A DNA stretch of 64,000 nt from NCBI RefSeq assembly GCF_036997485.1, contig NZ_JAWLPU010000001.1:744001-808000 (forward strand). Direction: 5' to 3'. This document shows, piece after piece, positions 33,593-43,943 of the stretch (its first letter is position 1; the number at the start of each line of letters is the position of its first letter). This DNA comes from Brachyspira pilosicoli (GTDB lineage: Bacteria > Spirochaetota > Brachyspiria > Brachyspirales > Brachyspiraceae). Position numbers and translations under genes: made by a program. The notes beneath the pieces are model-generated. The model searched no databases. It was not told the DNA's origin and saw only the letters and a list, made by a program, of their open reading frames with translations.

Positions 33593-36187
33593 ATGACGCA
33601 TTTAGAGTTGAGAGAAAAGTTCAAAGAGTTTTTTAAAAGTAAAAAACATGCTATAGAAAAATCATCATCATTAATACCAATAGATGACCCAAGTTTATTA
33701 TTTACAACAGCAGGTATGCTTCAATTTAAGCCTTACTATGCTGGAATAAAAAAAGCACCATATTCAAGAGTTGCAACTATACAGAAATGTTTTAGATTAT
33801 CAGATTTAGAGAATATTGGTAAAACAGCAAGACACCATACATTTTTTGAGATGTTTGGTAATTTTTGTTTTATGGGGGATTATTTTAAAAAAGAGGCTAT
33901 TGAGTTTGCTTGGGAGTTTTCTACACAGGTGATAAAGCTTCCTGTTGAGAGAATATATGTATCTATTTATGAGAAAGATGATGATGCATTTAAGATTTGG
34001 AATGAGCATATAGGAATACCAAAAGAGAAAATTGTGAGGCTTGGAAAGAAGGATAACTTTTGGGGACCTGCGGGAGATTCTGGAGCTTGCGGACCTTGCA
34101 GTGAACTTTATATTGACATGGGTGAGGAGAAAGGATGCGGTAAGCCTGACTGTTTTGTGGGTTGTGATTGTGAGAGGTATTTAGAGTTTTGGAATTTAGT
34201 ATTTAATGAGTTTTTCCAGGACGTTGATGGCAATTTGACACCGCTTAAAAATGTTGGTATAGATACAGGAATGGGGCTTGAGAGACTTTGCTATATTATG
34301 CAGGGAGTTGAGAGCAATTATCAGACTGATGTAATGAAGCCTATAGTTGATGCTATTTTGAATAAGCTTAATGTTAAATATGAAGGAAATATTAAAACAA
34401 AGATAAATTTATTGGCTGACCATTTAAGGGCTTTGGTGTTTGTTTTGGCTGAAGGATGTAAACCGTCTAATGAGGGAAGAGGATATGTATTAAGAAGGCT
34501 TTTAAGAAGAGCTTTAAAAACTGCTAATGATTTAGGTCATAAAGGAGCTTTTTTAAACGAGCTTACTTCTGCTGTAATTAATGTTTATAAAGATATATAT
34601 GATTATCTTCCAAAAGAAGAAGAGAATATTAAAAAGATATTGAAAGATGAAGAAAATAAATTCTTAAGTACAATATCTGCCGGCATGAATAAGCTTTACA
34701 GTGTAATGGAAGAAAACAAAGAAAGCAAAGTAATATCTGGTAAAGATGCTTTTATGCTTTTTGACACTTATGGACTTCCTTTTGACATTACAGAAGAAGA
34801 AGCCTCTGACCATGGTTTTACAGTTGATAAGAAAGGCTTTGAAGATGCAATGGAAGAACAGAAAAAGAGAAGCAGGGGAACAGGAGAAGATAAAAAATCT
34901 AAATTTGGTTTTGTTGATAATTATGAAACAAAATATGTTGGAGAAGATAGAGATAGTTTAATTAATGGAGTAAAATCAAAGATAGTAGCTCTATATGAGA
35001 ATGGAGAGAAAAAAGAAAGTACATCATCTTCTAATGTAGCTGTAATTACAGAGTCATCACCTTTTTATGGAGAGATGGGAGGACAAGTTGGAGATAATGG
35101 TTTTATAGAAATTTCAAGCGGAGAAAAGTTAAAAGTATTAGATACGCAAAAAAAAGAAAACACAATTATACATATAGTTGATTGTGCTAACAAGACTTTA
35201 AAAGTTGGAGAAGAGATAAAACTTTTAGTTAATTTCGATAGAAGAAGTGCTATAAGAAAAAACCATACAGCCACACATATACTTCAAAAGGTTTTAGAGC
35301 TAACACTTGGTAATCATATTAATCAGGCAGGAAGTTTTGTTTGTGAAGATTATTTGAGATTTGACTTTACTCACCCAGATTCTATTAATGAAGAAACTCT
35401 AATAAACATAGAAAATCAAGTTAATGAAATAGTATTTAAATCAATGCCTGCAGTAATAAAATATATGCCGAAAGAAGAGGCTATAGCTTCCGGAGCTAAG
35501 GCATTGTTTGGAGAGAAATATCCAGATACTGTAAGAATACTTGATATTGGCGAAGGATTTTCTGTTGAGCTTTGCGGCGGTAGTCATTTGACAAATACAT
35601 CTGAAGTTGGTTATTTTCATATAGTAAGTGAAGGTTCTGTTGCAAGCGGTGTGAGAAGAATAGAAGCTATTACAGGGCTCAATGCTGCTAAAGAAGCTAC
35701 AAATTTATTTAATAAAGTAAAAAGTTTAAGCCATATACTTAATGCAAACAAAATAGACGAGCTTACAATTAGAGCAGAAAATTTACAAACAGAAATAAAA
35801 AAATTACAAAAAGAAAATAAACAATTAAAGAGTTCCGGCTCATCTTCTAAAGCGTTTATTGATAATTGTGAAGATTTAAATGGAATTAAGTTTTATAATT
35901 TGGAGTTTGATGAAGATATAAAAGATATAAGGCTTTATGCTGATACTATAAAAGAGAGAGTTAAAGATTCTATAGCCTTTATGATAAGTAAAACAAATAA
36001 TTCTATAATAGTTCAAGTTACAGGAAAAGCTTTAAAAGAAAAAAACATATTGGCTAATTCTTTAATTAAAGATATAATAGCAGCTGCAGGCGGCAGAGGC
36101 GGAGGAAAAGATAGTTTTGCTCAAGGCTCTATAGAAAATATCGAAAAAGCAAAAGAGGCTATTAATAAAATAAAGAGTAGTTTATAA
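33593..36187 (+). CDS. alaS: Alanyl-tRNA synthetase
   Basis: An 864-aa class II synthetase of normal bacterial length. Motif 1-2 region (SLLFTTAGMLQFKPYY, then RVATIQKCFR), the PSNEGRGYVLRRLLRRAL motif 3 block, the editing-domain zinc residues in HTATHILQ and CGGSHLTNTSEVG, and the C-Ala domain ending AAGGRGGGKDSFAQG are all present. GGAG lies before the ATG. The next gene starts at the base after the stop. Confidence 0.97.
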   Translation: MTHLELREKFKEFFKSKKHAIEKSSSLIPIDDPSLLFTTAGMLQFKPYYAGIKKAPYSRVATIQKCFRLSDLENIGKTARHHTFFEMFGNFCFMGDYFKKEAIEFAWEFSTQVIKLPVERIYVSIYEKDDDAFKIWNEHIGIPKEKIVRLGKKDNFWGPAGDSGACGPCSELYIDMGEEKGCGKPDCFVGCDCERYLEFWNLVFNEFFQDVDGNLTPLKNVGIDTGMGLERLCYIMQGVESNYQTDVMKPIVDAILNKLNVKYEGNIKTKINLLADHLRALVFVLAEGCKPSNEGRGYVLRRLLRRALKTANDLGHKGAFLNELTSAVINVYKDIYDYLPKEEENIKKILKDEENKFLSTISAGMNKLYSVMEENKESKVISGKDAFMLFDTYGLPFDITEEEASDHGFTVDKKGFEDAMEEQKKRSRGTGEDKKSKFGFVDNYETKYVGEDRDSLINGVKSKIVALYENGEKKESTSSSNVAVITESSPFYGEMGGQVGDNGFIEISSGEKLKVLDTQKKENTIIHIVDCANKTLKVGEEIKLLVNFDRRSAIRKNHTATHILQKVLELTLGNHINQAGSFVCEDYLRFDFTHPDSINEETLINIENQVNEIVFKSMPAVIKYMPKEEAIASGAKALFGEKYPDTVRILDIGEGFSVELCGGSHLTNTSEVGYFHIVSEGSVASGVRRIEAITGLNAAKEATNLFNKVKSLSHILNANKIDELTIRAENLQTEIKKLQKENKQLKSSGSSSKAFIDNCEDLNGIKFYNLEFDEDIKDIRLYADTIKERVKDSIAFMISKTNNSIIVQVTGKALKEKNILANSLIKDIIAAAGGRGGGKDSFAQGSIENIEKAKEAINKIKSSL

Positions 36188-36805
36188 ATGAAAAAAGTTT
36201 TAAGTATTATCATTATAATATTATTTTCTGTATCTTGTTCTCAGAAAGATTTAACTTTAAGAAGGCTCGATGATGTTAATAGAGCATCAAAGAAATTGCA
36301 AAATAATAAAGATGATGAGAAAGTTTTATTAGAAGTGCTTAATGCTGCACAAAATGGCGGAAGGGAAGTGAGAGCTGAAGCTATATGGGTGCTTGGAAAT
36401 ATTGAGGCTGAAATAGCTTATAGTGATTTTTTGAAGTCTAGTGTTGAGGACCCTGATTTTAATGTTCGCTGTTTATCCATACATGGACTTGGAAAATTAG
36501 ACGCTAAAACTCCTGAGGCGATAGATAGTATAAAAAGAGCTATATCTGATACTGATTTGCAGGTACAAATAGAGGCTTTGAAAGTTGCCGGTAATTTAAA
36601 AGCTCCTGAACTTTTAAACTCTATACTTGGAAGTTTATCAAGTAAAAATAAATGGGTTAGAATGGCTGCTATTGAAGCTTTGAAAGATTATGAAGATAAA
36701 AGAGTTGACCGTTCTCTTAATTTGTTATCTTCTACAGATAATGATTATGCTGTGAAATCTACTATAGAACAGGTTTTAAAATATAGAAATGAAAAAGGAA
36801 TGTAA
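36188..36805 (+). CDS. HEAT-repeat lipoprotein
   Basis: A 205-aa protein with a lipoprotein signal (MKKVLSIIIIILFSVSCSQ, Cys17) and HEAT-like repeats (VRAEAIWVLGNIEAE, VRCLSIHGLGKLDAK, QIEALKVAGNLKAP, VRMAAIEALKDYED). Such proteins act as scaffolds; no partner is evident. It starts directly after the alaS stop, so it is co-transcribed. Confidence 0.8.
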   Translation: MKKVLSIIIIILFSVSCSQKDLTLRRLDDVNRASKKLQNNKDDEKVLLEVLNAAQNGGREVRAEAIWVLGNIEAEIAYSDFLKSSVEDPDFNVRCLSIHGLGKLDAKTPEAIDSIKRAISDTDLQVQIEALKVAGNLKAPELLNSILGSLSSKNKWVRMAAIEALKDYEDKRVDRSLNLLSSTDNDYAVKSTIEQVLKYRNEKGM

Positions 36806-36814
36806 AAATAATAT

Positions 36815-37612
36815 ATGTTTGTTAATAAAAAAATAATTTATTCATTAATAACTTTCTCTTTTATAAGTATTTTTATTTTCTCATGCAGAAGTATGGGAAA
36901 TTCTGTTGTAGTAGTAGATGATATAATATCAACAAATAGAATAGTTGCAATTGCTTCTTTTACTTTCCCAAAAAGTATGACTAATGTAAATATAGATAGA
37001 TTAAAGTATTTAAATACAGAGATATATACAGATGTTGTATTAAAAAGCTTTATAAGTAATTTTAATTCTCAAAGCGAGTTAATAAAACTTGTAACTTTAG
37101 AAGAGGCCTTAGGTACTTTGGCTTTTTCTAAACTTCCAAATCATTATATATTAGGTTCTGATTATGTGGCTGCTACTGGAACTATAGCTACAAATAAATT
37201 AGATGATGATACTATATCTTTACTTAGAGATAAAAATATATCAGGAGTGATGTATGCTGATTCTGAAATGTCTTTTTGGGCACAGAGTATTGATATAAAC
37301 TTTAATATGTATGACTTAAATGGCAATAATTTATGGCTTGATACTTTAGAGGGATATTCTTATTATATCATAGGAGATACTGGTTCTCCTACTAAGCAGA
37401 TGAACTATCAAATAGTAATAGCGGATGTTGTAAAGTTGCAGCAGAAGCATGCTGATGAATTATATATTATAATAGATGAAGCAGTATCTAATGGAGTATA
37501 CACTTTAAAAAATAAAGTGCCGTATGCTTTTAGCACTAATGATATTTTGTTTACTCAAAAGACATTTAGTTTAACTAATGAAGAATATGCAAAAAAGGCA
37601 GGTATTAAATAA
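36815..37612 (+). CDS. Hypothetical lipoprotein
   Basis: A 265-aa protein with signal segment and lipobox-like FIFSCRS (Cys24). The mature part is a mixed domain with no motif I recognise; TSLxxYxxE-type patterns are absent. It overlaps the next small gene by one base (TAATG) and follows the HEAT lipoprotein by nine bases, so it belongs to the alaS operon. Function unknown. Confidence 0.7.
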   Translation: MFVNKKIIYSLITFSFISIFIFSCRSMGNSVVVVDDIISTNRIVAIASFTFPKSMTNVNIDRLKYLNTEIYTDVVLKSFISNFNSQSELIKLVTLEEALGTLAFSKLPNHYILGSDYVAATGTIATNKLDDDTISLLRDKNISGVMYADSEMSFWAQSIDINFNMYDLNGNNLWLDTLEGYSYYIIGDTGSPTKQMNYQIVIADVVKLQQKHADELYIIIDEAVSNGVYTLKNKVPYAFSTNDILFTQKTFSLTNEEYAKKAGIK

Positions 37613-37902
37613 TGGCAGAGAGACAAAAAATAGAATTAAGTTTTAGTGATATTGATGAGTTTAGATTTAAAAGACCTTTAAAAGGTTATATTACAAAACT
37701 TGATAATGATAGATATGTTATTAGTAATGATGATTTAGCTATTAGGGGTACTGGTAAAACTCCTAAAGAGGCTGCCGAGATGATTAAAGAACAGTTTATT
37801 AATTTGGCAAATGATGTTATGTATAAATCTAAATATGCTCCTTTAAGCGAGAGAGAGAGAAAAAAAGTAAGTATTATACAATCTATATGTGATATTATTT
37901 AA
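37612..37902 (+). CDS. Conserved-looking small cytoplasmic protein (unknown)
   Basis: A 96-aa protein starting on the overlapping ATG of the lipoprotein stop. It reads like a small beta-alpha domain (FKRPLKGYITKLDNDRYVIS, then DLAIRGTGKTPKEAAEMIKEQF), somewhat like HicB/RNase-H-like antitoxin folds, but no HicA partner is near. Ends with a charged helix. Function unknown. Confidence 0.65.
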   Translation: MAERQKIELSFSDIDEFRFKRPLKGYITKLDNDRYVISNDDLAIRGTGKTPKEAAEMIKEQFINLANDVMYKSKYAPLSERERKKVSIIQSICDII

Positions 37903-37960
37903 TATTATATATAGATTTTTTATTATCAAAAAACTTCTATTAACTTTTTAGGAATTAAAT

Positions 37961-38929
37961 ATGCTATTAACTAATGAATTAAAAAATAAAACATTAAAAG
38001 AATTTGAAGGAAAAAAAATAGCTGTGCTTCATGGAGGCATAAGCGATGAGAGGGAAGTTTCTCTTAGAAGCGGGAAGAATGTTTTTGAAGCTTTAACTTC
38101 TTACAAGGAATTAAAAGATAATACAATATTGATAGATGTAAAAGACCATTATGAATTAGTAGAAACTTTAAAAAAAGAAAAAGTTGAATATTGTTATAAT
38201 ATATTGCATGGTACTTTTGGAGAAGACGGTACTATTCAAGGTCTTTTGGATTGTCTTAATATTAAATACACTGGAGAAAACACTTTGGTTAGCTCTCTTT
38301 GTATGAATAAGGTTTATACAAAGAGAATATGGCTTTCTTCTAATGTTTCTACTGTTGATTTTCAGCTTCTTGAAGATGCTATAAAAAACAATAATATGTC
38401 TTTTAATTTCCCTATAATATTGAAACCTATTTCAAGCGGTTCGAGTGTAGGGGTTTCTTTAATTAAAACTAAAGAAGAATTTGATAATATTGTTAAAGAT
38501 ATAAAAGATACTCATAATTATTTTTTAGAGCCTTACATTAAAGGCAAAGAAGTAACAGTTGGTCTTGTACGCGATAATGATGATATATATGTGTTTCCTA
38601 TACTTGGCATTAATCCAAAAAATGAAATATATGATTATGATGCTAAATATACTCCTGGAAAAACAGAGATGGAGATACCTGCAAAATTAGATAAACAAAT
38701 AGAAAAAAAATTAATAGAAAATTGTAAAAAGGCTTATGATGTTTTAGGCTGTGAGGGTCTTTGCAGAATAGATGCTATAATTTCTGATGATGGTTTTATT
38801 AATTTGATGGAAGTAAATACTCAAGGCGGAATGACAAATACTTCTGATATACCAGCTATGGCAAGAAATGTTAATATGCCTTTTGAAGATGTTGTTTTAT
38901 ATATTTTATCTTTGATTTTAAAAAATTAG
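37961..38929 (+). CDS. ddl: D-alanine--D-alanine ligase
   Basis: A 322-aa ATP-grasp enzyme making the D-Ala-D-Ala dipeptide for peptidoglycan. Features: AVLHGGISDEREVSLRSG at the N-terminus, LHGTFGEDGTIQGLLD, PIILKPISSGSSVGVSL (ATP loop), EPYIKGKEVTVG and EVNTQGGMTNTSDIPAMA near the end, where the usual Pro-Gly is Gln-Gly. AGGAATT precedes the ATG. A convergent terminator follows. Confidence 0.93.
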   Translation: MLLTNELKNKTLKEFEGKKIAVLHGGISDEREVSLRSGKNVFEALTSYKELKDNTILIDVKDHYELVETLKKEKVEYCYNILHGTFGEDGTIQGLLDCLNIKYTGENTLVSSLCMNKVYTKRIWLSSNVSTVDFQLLEDAIKNNNMSFNFPIILKPISSGSSVGVSLIKTKEEFDNIVKDIKDTHNYFLEPYIKGKEVTVGLVRDNDDIYVFPILGINPKNEIYDYDAKYTPGKTEMEIPAKLDKQIEKKLIENCKKAYDVLGCEGLCRIDAIISDDGFINLMEVNTQGGMTNTSDIPAMARNVNMPFEDVVLYILSLILKN

Positions 38930-38930
38930 T

Positions 38931-38976
38931 ATATCTGCTATGTTATATAGTGCTGTTTCAATAACATAGCAGATAT
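38931..38976. terminator. Bidirectional terminator between ddl and the MTR transporter operon
   Basis: ATATCTGCTATGTTAT (38931-38946) and ATAACATAGCAGATAT (38961-38976) form a perfect 16-bp stem; T tracts on both strands. Confidence 0.8.
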
Positions 38977-39004
38977 ATTGTTAGTTTTCTATTATTAAAG
39001 TTCT

Positions 39005-39997
39005 TTATGCTTTTCTTTTTGATAGTCCGAATGTAAATGCTAAAGCAACTACAAGTACGCATCCTTTTATAAAGTCTTGAGTATAATAAGGAACGTTAAG
39101 CATTGTAAGACCATTTATAAGCATTCCTATAAATATAGCACCTACTATTGTTCCAAAAGGATTTGGTTTTTGTGCTCCTAATACAGCATATCCTATAAGA
39201 GCAGAGGCTATTGCATCCATAAGCAGTGTTCCGCCAGATGATACATCTCCTCTTCCTACTCTGGCTGCTAATACAATACCTGCAAAGCTAGCTACAAATC
39301 CAGATATAATGTATGATAATATTCTATATTTATAAATATTAACACCAACGAGCCTAGCAGCTTCACTATTTCCTCCAATAGCATAAAATATTCTTCCATA
39401 TCTTGTTAAAGATAATACTATAAAAACTATTACTGCTATTATAAACATAAAAGCTACAGGTACTGGTATAACATCAAATAATCTACCTTGTCCTAAAAAT
39501 TTGAATCCTTCATCAAATACTCCAGTAGCAGTTTTACCGTTAGCCAAAGTCATACCATTTCCTATAGATCTTCCAGCTGAAGGTATAAGCTGTAAACCTT
39601 GAACTAAGAACATCATACCCAAAGTAGTTAATAAATCAGGTATTTTTAATTTTACTATCAATAAGCCGTTAATTAATCCTATACAAGCACCTATAGATAG
39701 ACATATAATTATAGCTTGATATCCTTGTAAACCTAAAACTATCATAGAATAAGAAGCTATCATTACAGATAAAGATGCTACAGCACCTATGGATAAATCC
39801 ATTCCATTAACAATTAGAGGAAAAGTTTCTCCAAGAGCAAGTATAGCATATATTGTTATACCAAGAAGTATAGAGAAAAGATTAGAAGAAGTTAAAAATA
39901 CTGGTCTAGTTATGGAGAAAAATATAAATAATAAAGCCATAATTATTAAGAAACCATATTTTATAGAAAAGTGTATTAGGATTTTTTTATTCATCAT
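39005..39997 (-). CDS. ABC transporter permease, ribose-type (likely methylthioribose uptake)
   Basis: A 330-aa RbsC-like permease with about nine membrane segments and the family blocks GETFPLIVNGMDLSIGAVASLS, FYAIGGNSEAARLVG, and RVGRGDVSSGGTLLMDAIASALIG. Its ribosome site lies in the end of the ATPase gene. It is the last gene of the mtn operon; substrate is inferred from the two methylthioribose enzymes. Confidence 0.88.
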   Translation of the reverse strand: MMNKKILIHFSIKYGFLIIMALLFIFFSITRPVFLTSSNLFSILLGITIYAILALGETFPLIVNGMDLSIGAVASLSVMIASYSMIVLGLQGYQAIIICLSIGACIGLINGLLIVKLKIPDLLTTLGMMFLVQGLQLIPSAGRSIGNGMTLANGKTATGVFDEGFKFLGQGRLFDVIPVPVAFMFIIAVIVFIVLSLTRYGRIFYAIGGNSEAARLVGVNIYKYRILSYIISGFVASFAGIVLAARVGRGDVSSGGTLLMDAIASALIGYAVLGAQKPNPFGTIVGAIFIGMLINGLTMLNVPYYTQDFIKGCVLVVALAFTFGLSKRKA

Positions 39998-39998
39998 T

Positions 39999-41540
39999 TT
40001 ACTCCTTTAAAGTAGAAACATTATTATTTAATTCTTCAGTACTGCAGCTTATATAATACAATAATTTATCTCTATCTATTTCATCGCCATATTGTTCAAA
40101 AACCATTTTTTTAGAATTGAATACTATTATTCTATCAGCGACTTCCATAGCTTCATCTAAATCTGCAACTAATATTAATGCTGTACTATCTTTAATGTTA
40201 TTTCTTATATATTTACCTATATCAAACCTTGATGCTATATCAACACCTTGAAAAGGTTCATCCAATATAATTAGATTATAATTTTGGAATATCCATCTTG
40301 CTACTATAACTTTTTGCTGATTTCCTCCAGATAGGCTGTCCATCATATCTTCAATAGAACCGTATTTAAGCGATAATTTTGTAGCTATATCTAAAGAGGC
40401 CTTTTTTTCCAATTTTTTATTCATAATAAGTTTAGGGCTGAATTTTTTTAAGAAAGGAATAGTAATATTTTCTGCTATATCAAAATTTGGAAATACAGCA
40501 TTATTGCTTCTATCTTCAGGTATTAAGTGTATTCCATTTTTTATAGCCGAACTAATATTTTTATTATTTAGTTTTTTACCGTTCATAAATATTTCGCCGC
40601 TAATTGGTTTTCTCATAGAAAATAAAGTCTCTCCAAATTCACTTTTACCTGCTCCTATTAGACCAACTATAGCTGTTATTTCTCCTTTATATAAAGTAAG
40701 ATTAATAGGATCAGCACCTTTCATAAATACTAAATCTTTAGTTTCTAATAGAGGTTCCATTTTTCTTTCTTTATTAGAGGTAGCCTTTATAGTTTTAGGA
40801 ACAGAACCAATCATAGCTGTAACAATTTTATTAACTTTTATAGGTTTTTCCATTATATCAGATACTTTACCGTCTCTAATAACTACAACACTGTCTGCCA
40901 TTCTTTCTATTTCATGAAGTCTATGCGAAACATATAATATGGTTACATTTTTTTCTCTTAACCCTTTGAGTTTTTCAAACAATATTTCGGTTTCTTTTTC
41001 TGATATTGCTGCAGTAGGCTCATCTAAAATAAGAAGCTTTGGATTAGATTCTAAGGCTCTTGCTATTATTATAAGCTGTCTTTCACTTTGTGTAGTCCAA
41101 AAAACTTCTTTGTTTAATATACTATGGCTTATTCCCATTAGATCAGCTACTTTTTCAGCATGTTCCATATAATCTTTTTTCTTTATAAAAAAGTTTTTTC
41201 TATTGGTTAGAATATCTTTTAGCACTAAATTTTCTGCCACAGTCATATTTTGTATAACACCTTGATTTATAATCTGGTGTACTGTTTGTATACCTTTGGC
41301 ATAAGCATCAAGCGGACTGTTAAATTTAACTAAATTTCCTTCTATAAATATATCACCTTCATATTTAGTATGATATCCGCATATTATTTTTATTAATGTT
41401 GATTTACCGGCACCATTTGCTCCAACTATAGCTGTAATATCTCCCCTTTTGAAATCAAAAGAGATAGATTCTAAAGCTCTAGTTGAACCAAATGATTTAC
41501 CTATATTTTTTAAACTTATTATAGTGTCTTTATTACTCAT
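39999..41540 (-). CDS. ABC transporter ATPase, ribose-type tandem (likely methylthioribose uptake)
   Basis: A 513-aa RbsA-like protein with two ABC domains: Walker A GANGAGKST and GLIGAGKSE; Walker B LLILDEPTAA and LIILDEPFQG. The second signature LSGGNQQKVIVARW is canonical; the first (TTQSERQLIIIARAL) lacks the LSGGQ glycines. Overlaps mtnK by ATGA and the permease start almost abuts. Energises the transporter at the membrane. Confidence 0.9.
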   Translation of the reverse strand: MSNKDTIISLKNIGKSFGSTRALESISFDFKRGDITAIVGANGAGKSTLIKIICGYHTKYEGDIFIEGNLVKFNSPLDAYAKGIQTVHQIINQGVIQNMTVAENLVLKDILTNRKNFFIKKKDYMEHAEKVADLMGISHSILNKEVFWTTQSERQLIIIARALESNPKLLILDEPTAAISEKETEILFEKLKGLREKNVTILYVSHRLHEIERMADSVVVIRDGKVSDIMEKPIKVNKIVTAMIGSVPKTIKATSNKERKMEPLLETKDLVFMKGADPINLTLYKGEITAIVGLIGAGKSEFGETLFSMRKPISGEIFMNGKKLNNKNISSAIKNGIHLIPEDRSNNAVFPNFDIAENITIPFLKKFSPKLIMNKKLEKKASLDIATKLSLKYGSIEDMMDSLSGGNQQKVIVARWIFQNYNLIILDEPFQGVDIASRFDIGKYIRNNIKDSTALILVADLDEAMEVADRIIVFNSKKMVFEQYGDEIDRDKLLYYISCSTEELNNNVSTLKE

Positions 41541-42799
41541 AATTTATCTACCATAGAATATTTATTTACTATATTAGCAACTTTTTCTATAGAATCTATA
41601 CTATCTTTATTTACTAAGAATTCTCTTCCTATGTTTAAACATATCCAATCGAGTCTTGCTCTTTCTACTAAATCTTCAATTGATGAAATATCTTTATTTT
41701 TTGCAAGTCCTAAAGTTCTTCTTATAAATACGCATCCTGCAAAACCTACAGAATCTTTAAATATTCTATTTAAGACTGTTTTAATATATTCATCTGAATC
41801 TTTTTTTCCTTCAGGATATTGCCAATATAAAGGTTTAGTTTCTTCTAAATGTTTTTTCCACAATTTTTCAAATTTATTTAGAGTTCCTTCAAGCATATAT
41901 TTAGCAGTATCAAAAAGCCATTTTCTAAACTCTTTTGAATTTGTTCCTAATCTTTTTTGATGATACTCTTGAGAAATATAAGCAATAAAGAAATTAGCCA
42001 TAGCTTTTCCTATATCAAAACCAATAGGACCGTAAAATGCAAACTCTGGGTCTATTACATAAGTTTCTTCTTCATTACCCATAAAGCTTCCCAAATGGAA
42101 ATCACCATGTAATAATGCTTCAGCTTTAGTCATAAAAGCATATTTCATTTCAGCAGCTGCAATTTTTAGTTTGGCATCTCTTTGGAATTTTTTTATTTCA
42201 TCTAAATTTAATTTTTCATGATAAATATTAGTTTCATTATCTTCAAATGGATGAGTAAATATAAAATCTTCAGTTAAATTACACAAATCTGCATTCATAT
42301 ATTCTACAACAAGGGCCTTTTTTGCCTTTCCATCTAAGTAATAATCTGATGTGTAAAATAATGTTTTAGAGAGAAAATCTGTTAAATCTTCTGCTGCTTT
42401 AGGGAATTTTTTACCTTCTATTATTTCACCTCTTAATACTTTATGCTTATTTAAATTTTGCATTATTACAACACACATTTCTTCTGAGAAATAATATACC
42501 TTAGGAACTAAATTCGGACATAATTCATATTCTTTTTTTAATGCTTTTATTTCTATTTTCATTCTGTCTTTTTCTAAAGGATAATTTTCTCCAACGCATC
42601 TTAAAAAAGGTACAGATTGTTTTAATATTACAGTTTCTTTATCATTTTTTTTATTTGTAATACTATAAACATAATTTAGATTTCCATCTCCGATTTCTTT
42701 TATTTCTAAATCATTAAAATCTGTAAATAAATTTTTAACCTCATCTATAGTTTGTAAATATTGAGGTATAGTATCAATTGTCAATTGTTTATAAGCCAT
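41537..42799 (-). CDS. mtnK: 5-methylthioribose kinase
   Basis: MtnK phosphorylates methylthioribose to MTR-1-phosphate for methionine salvage. The 420-aa protein has the APH-like kinase blocks GDGNLNYVYSI, ALLHGDFHLGSFMG (catalytic Asp) and YVIDPEFAFYGPIGFDIGK (metal-binding Asp), typical of MtnK. GGGAG precedes the ATG. It is next to mtnA and inside the transport operon, so imported MTR is the likely substrate. Confidence 0.93.
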   Translation of the reverse strand: MAYKQLTIDTIPQYLQTIDEVKNLFTDFNDLEIKEIGDGNLNYVYSITNKKNDKETVILKQSVPFLRCVGENYPLEKDRMKIEIKALKKEYELCPNLVPKVYYFSEEMCVVIMQNLNKHKVLRGEIIEGKKFPKAAEDLTDFLSKTLFYTSDYYLDGKAKKALVVEYMNADLCNLTEDFIFTHPFEDNETNIYHEKLNLDEIKKFQRDAKLKIAAAEMKYAFMTKAEALLHGDFHLGSFMGNEEETYVIDPEFAFYGPIGFDIGKAMANFFIAYISQEYHQKRLGTNSKEFRKWLFDTAKYMLEGTLNKFEKLWKKHLEETKPLYWQYPEGKKDSDEYIKTVLNRIFKDSVGFAGCVFIRRTLGLAKNKDISSIEDLVERARLDWICLNIGREFLVNKDSIDSIEKVANIVNKYSMVDKL

Positions 42800-42821
42800 A
42801 ATGTTTTATCTCCCAATATTT

Positions 42822-43868
42822 TTAATAAAAAGCTTTTTTCAAATTTTCTATATATGGTGCCTCTATGATGCCTTTTTCTGTTATAAATCCTTTTATAAGT
42901 TCATGAGGTGTAACATCAAATGCTGGGTTTCTCACTTTCATATCTAATGGAGCAGTTTGTACCCCTGCAAAATTAATTACTTCTTTAGGGTCCCTTTCTT
43001 CTATAACAATGTCATTTCCTGTTTTTGTATTCAAATCAAATGTTGTTGAAGGGCATGCTATATAGAAAGGTATGTTGAAATGTTTGGCTAAAATGGCAAC
43101 ACCCATAGTACCTATTTTATTAGCAGCATCTCCATTTTCAGCAACTCTATCACAACCTACTATAACTAAGTCAATAAGTCCTTTTGACATTATGAAAGCA
43201 GCCATGTTATCGCATATTAATGTAACATCTATTCCAGCCTCATGAAGCTCAAAACTGGTTAATCTTGCTCCTTGAAGTAGTGGTCTTGTTTCGTCTGCAT
43301 AAACTCTTATTTTTGTTCCTCTTTGATGTGCTACATACATTGGGGCAAGTGCTGTTCCTATTCCGCTTACTGCCAATCTACCTGCATTACAATGAGTTAA
43401 TATACCAGTGTTTTCTTTTAGCAGTTCAGCACCATACTCCCCTATTTTTTGACATATATCAACATCTTCTGAGTGTATCTTTTTAGCTTCTGTTTCGAGT
43501 ATATTATATAATTCTAATGATGTTTTGTCTTGTTTGTCTTTTATGGTATTAAGCATTCTATTCAAAGCATAGCTCAAATTTACAGCTGTTGGTCTTGAGG
43601 AGTTTAGGTATTTTGCTCTTTTATCAACAAACTTTATAAACTCATCAGAAGATAGTTTAGTTTGAGATTTTAAATCTATTAATAGAGAATATGCCGCAGC
43701 TACTCCAATAGCAGGAGCTCCTCTTACTTTTAACTCTTTTATTGCATTATATGCTTCTTCTTCAGTATTTAATTTTATTTCTTTAACAGTTACAGGTATC
43801 AAAGTTTGATCTAATATATATAACTCTTCTCCTGTCCATCTAACAGTAGGTATTTTTGAATTAATCAT
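42822..43868 (-). CDS. mtnA: Methylthioribose-1-phosphate isomerase
   Basis: MtnA converts MTR-1-phosphate to methylthioribulose-1-phosphate. The 348-aa protein shows GAPAIGVAAAYSL, THCNAGRLAVSGIGTALAP with the catalytic Cys, and VIVGCDRVAENGDAANKIGT with the catalytic Asp, which distinguish it from eIF2B subunits. GGAAG precedes the ATG. The downstream salvage enzymes (MtnB, MtnC, MtnD) are not in the window. Confidence 0.95.
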   Translation of the reverse strand: MINSKIPTVRWTGEELYILDQTLIPVTVKEIKLNTEEEAYNAIKELKVRGAPAIGVAAAYSLLIDLKSQTKLSSDEFIKFVDKRAKYLNSSRPTAVNLSYALNRMLNTIKDKQDKTSLELYNILETEAKKIHSEDVDICQKIGEYGAELLKENTGILTHCNAGRLAVSGIGTALAPMYVAHQRGTKIRVYADETRPLLQGARLTSFELHEAGIDVTLICDNMAAFIMSKGLIDLVIVGCDRVAENGDAANKIGTMGVAILAKHFNIPFYIACPSTTFDLNTKTGNDIVIEERDPKEVINFAGVQTAPLDMKVRNPAFDVTPHELIKGFITEKGIIEAPYIENLKKAFY

Positions 43869-43943
43869 ATTATTTATCTTCCTTAATTTTTATAACTGCA
43901 ATATAGATACTATGGGTGTTATTGCAATATTTTTTATTATTTA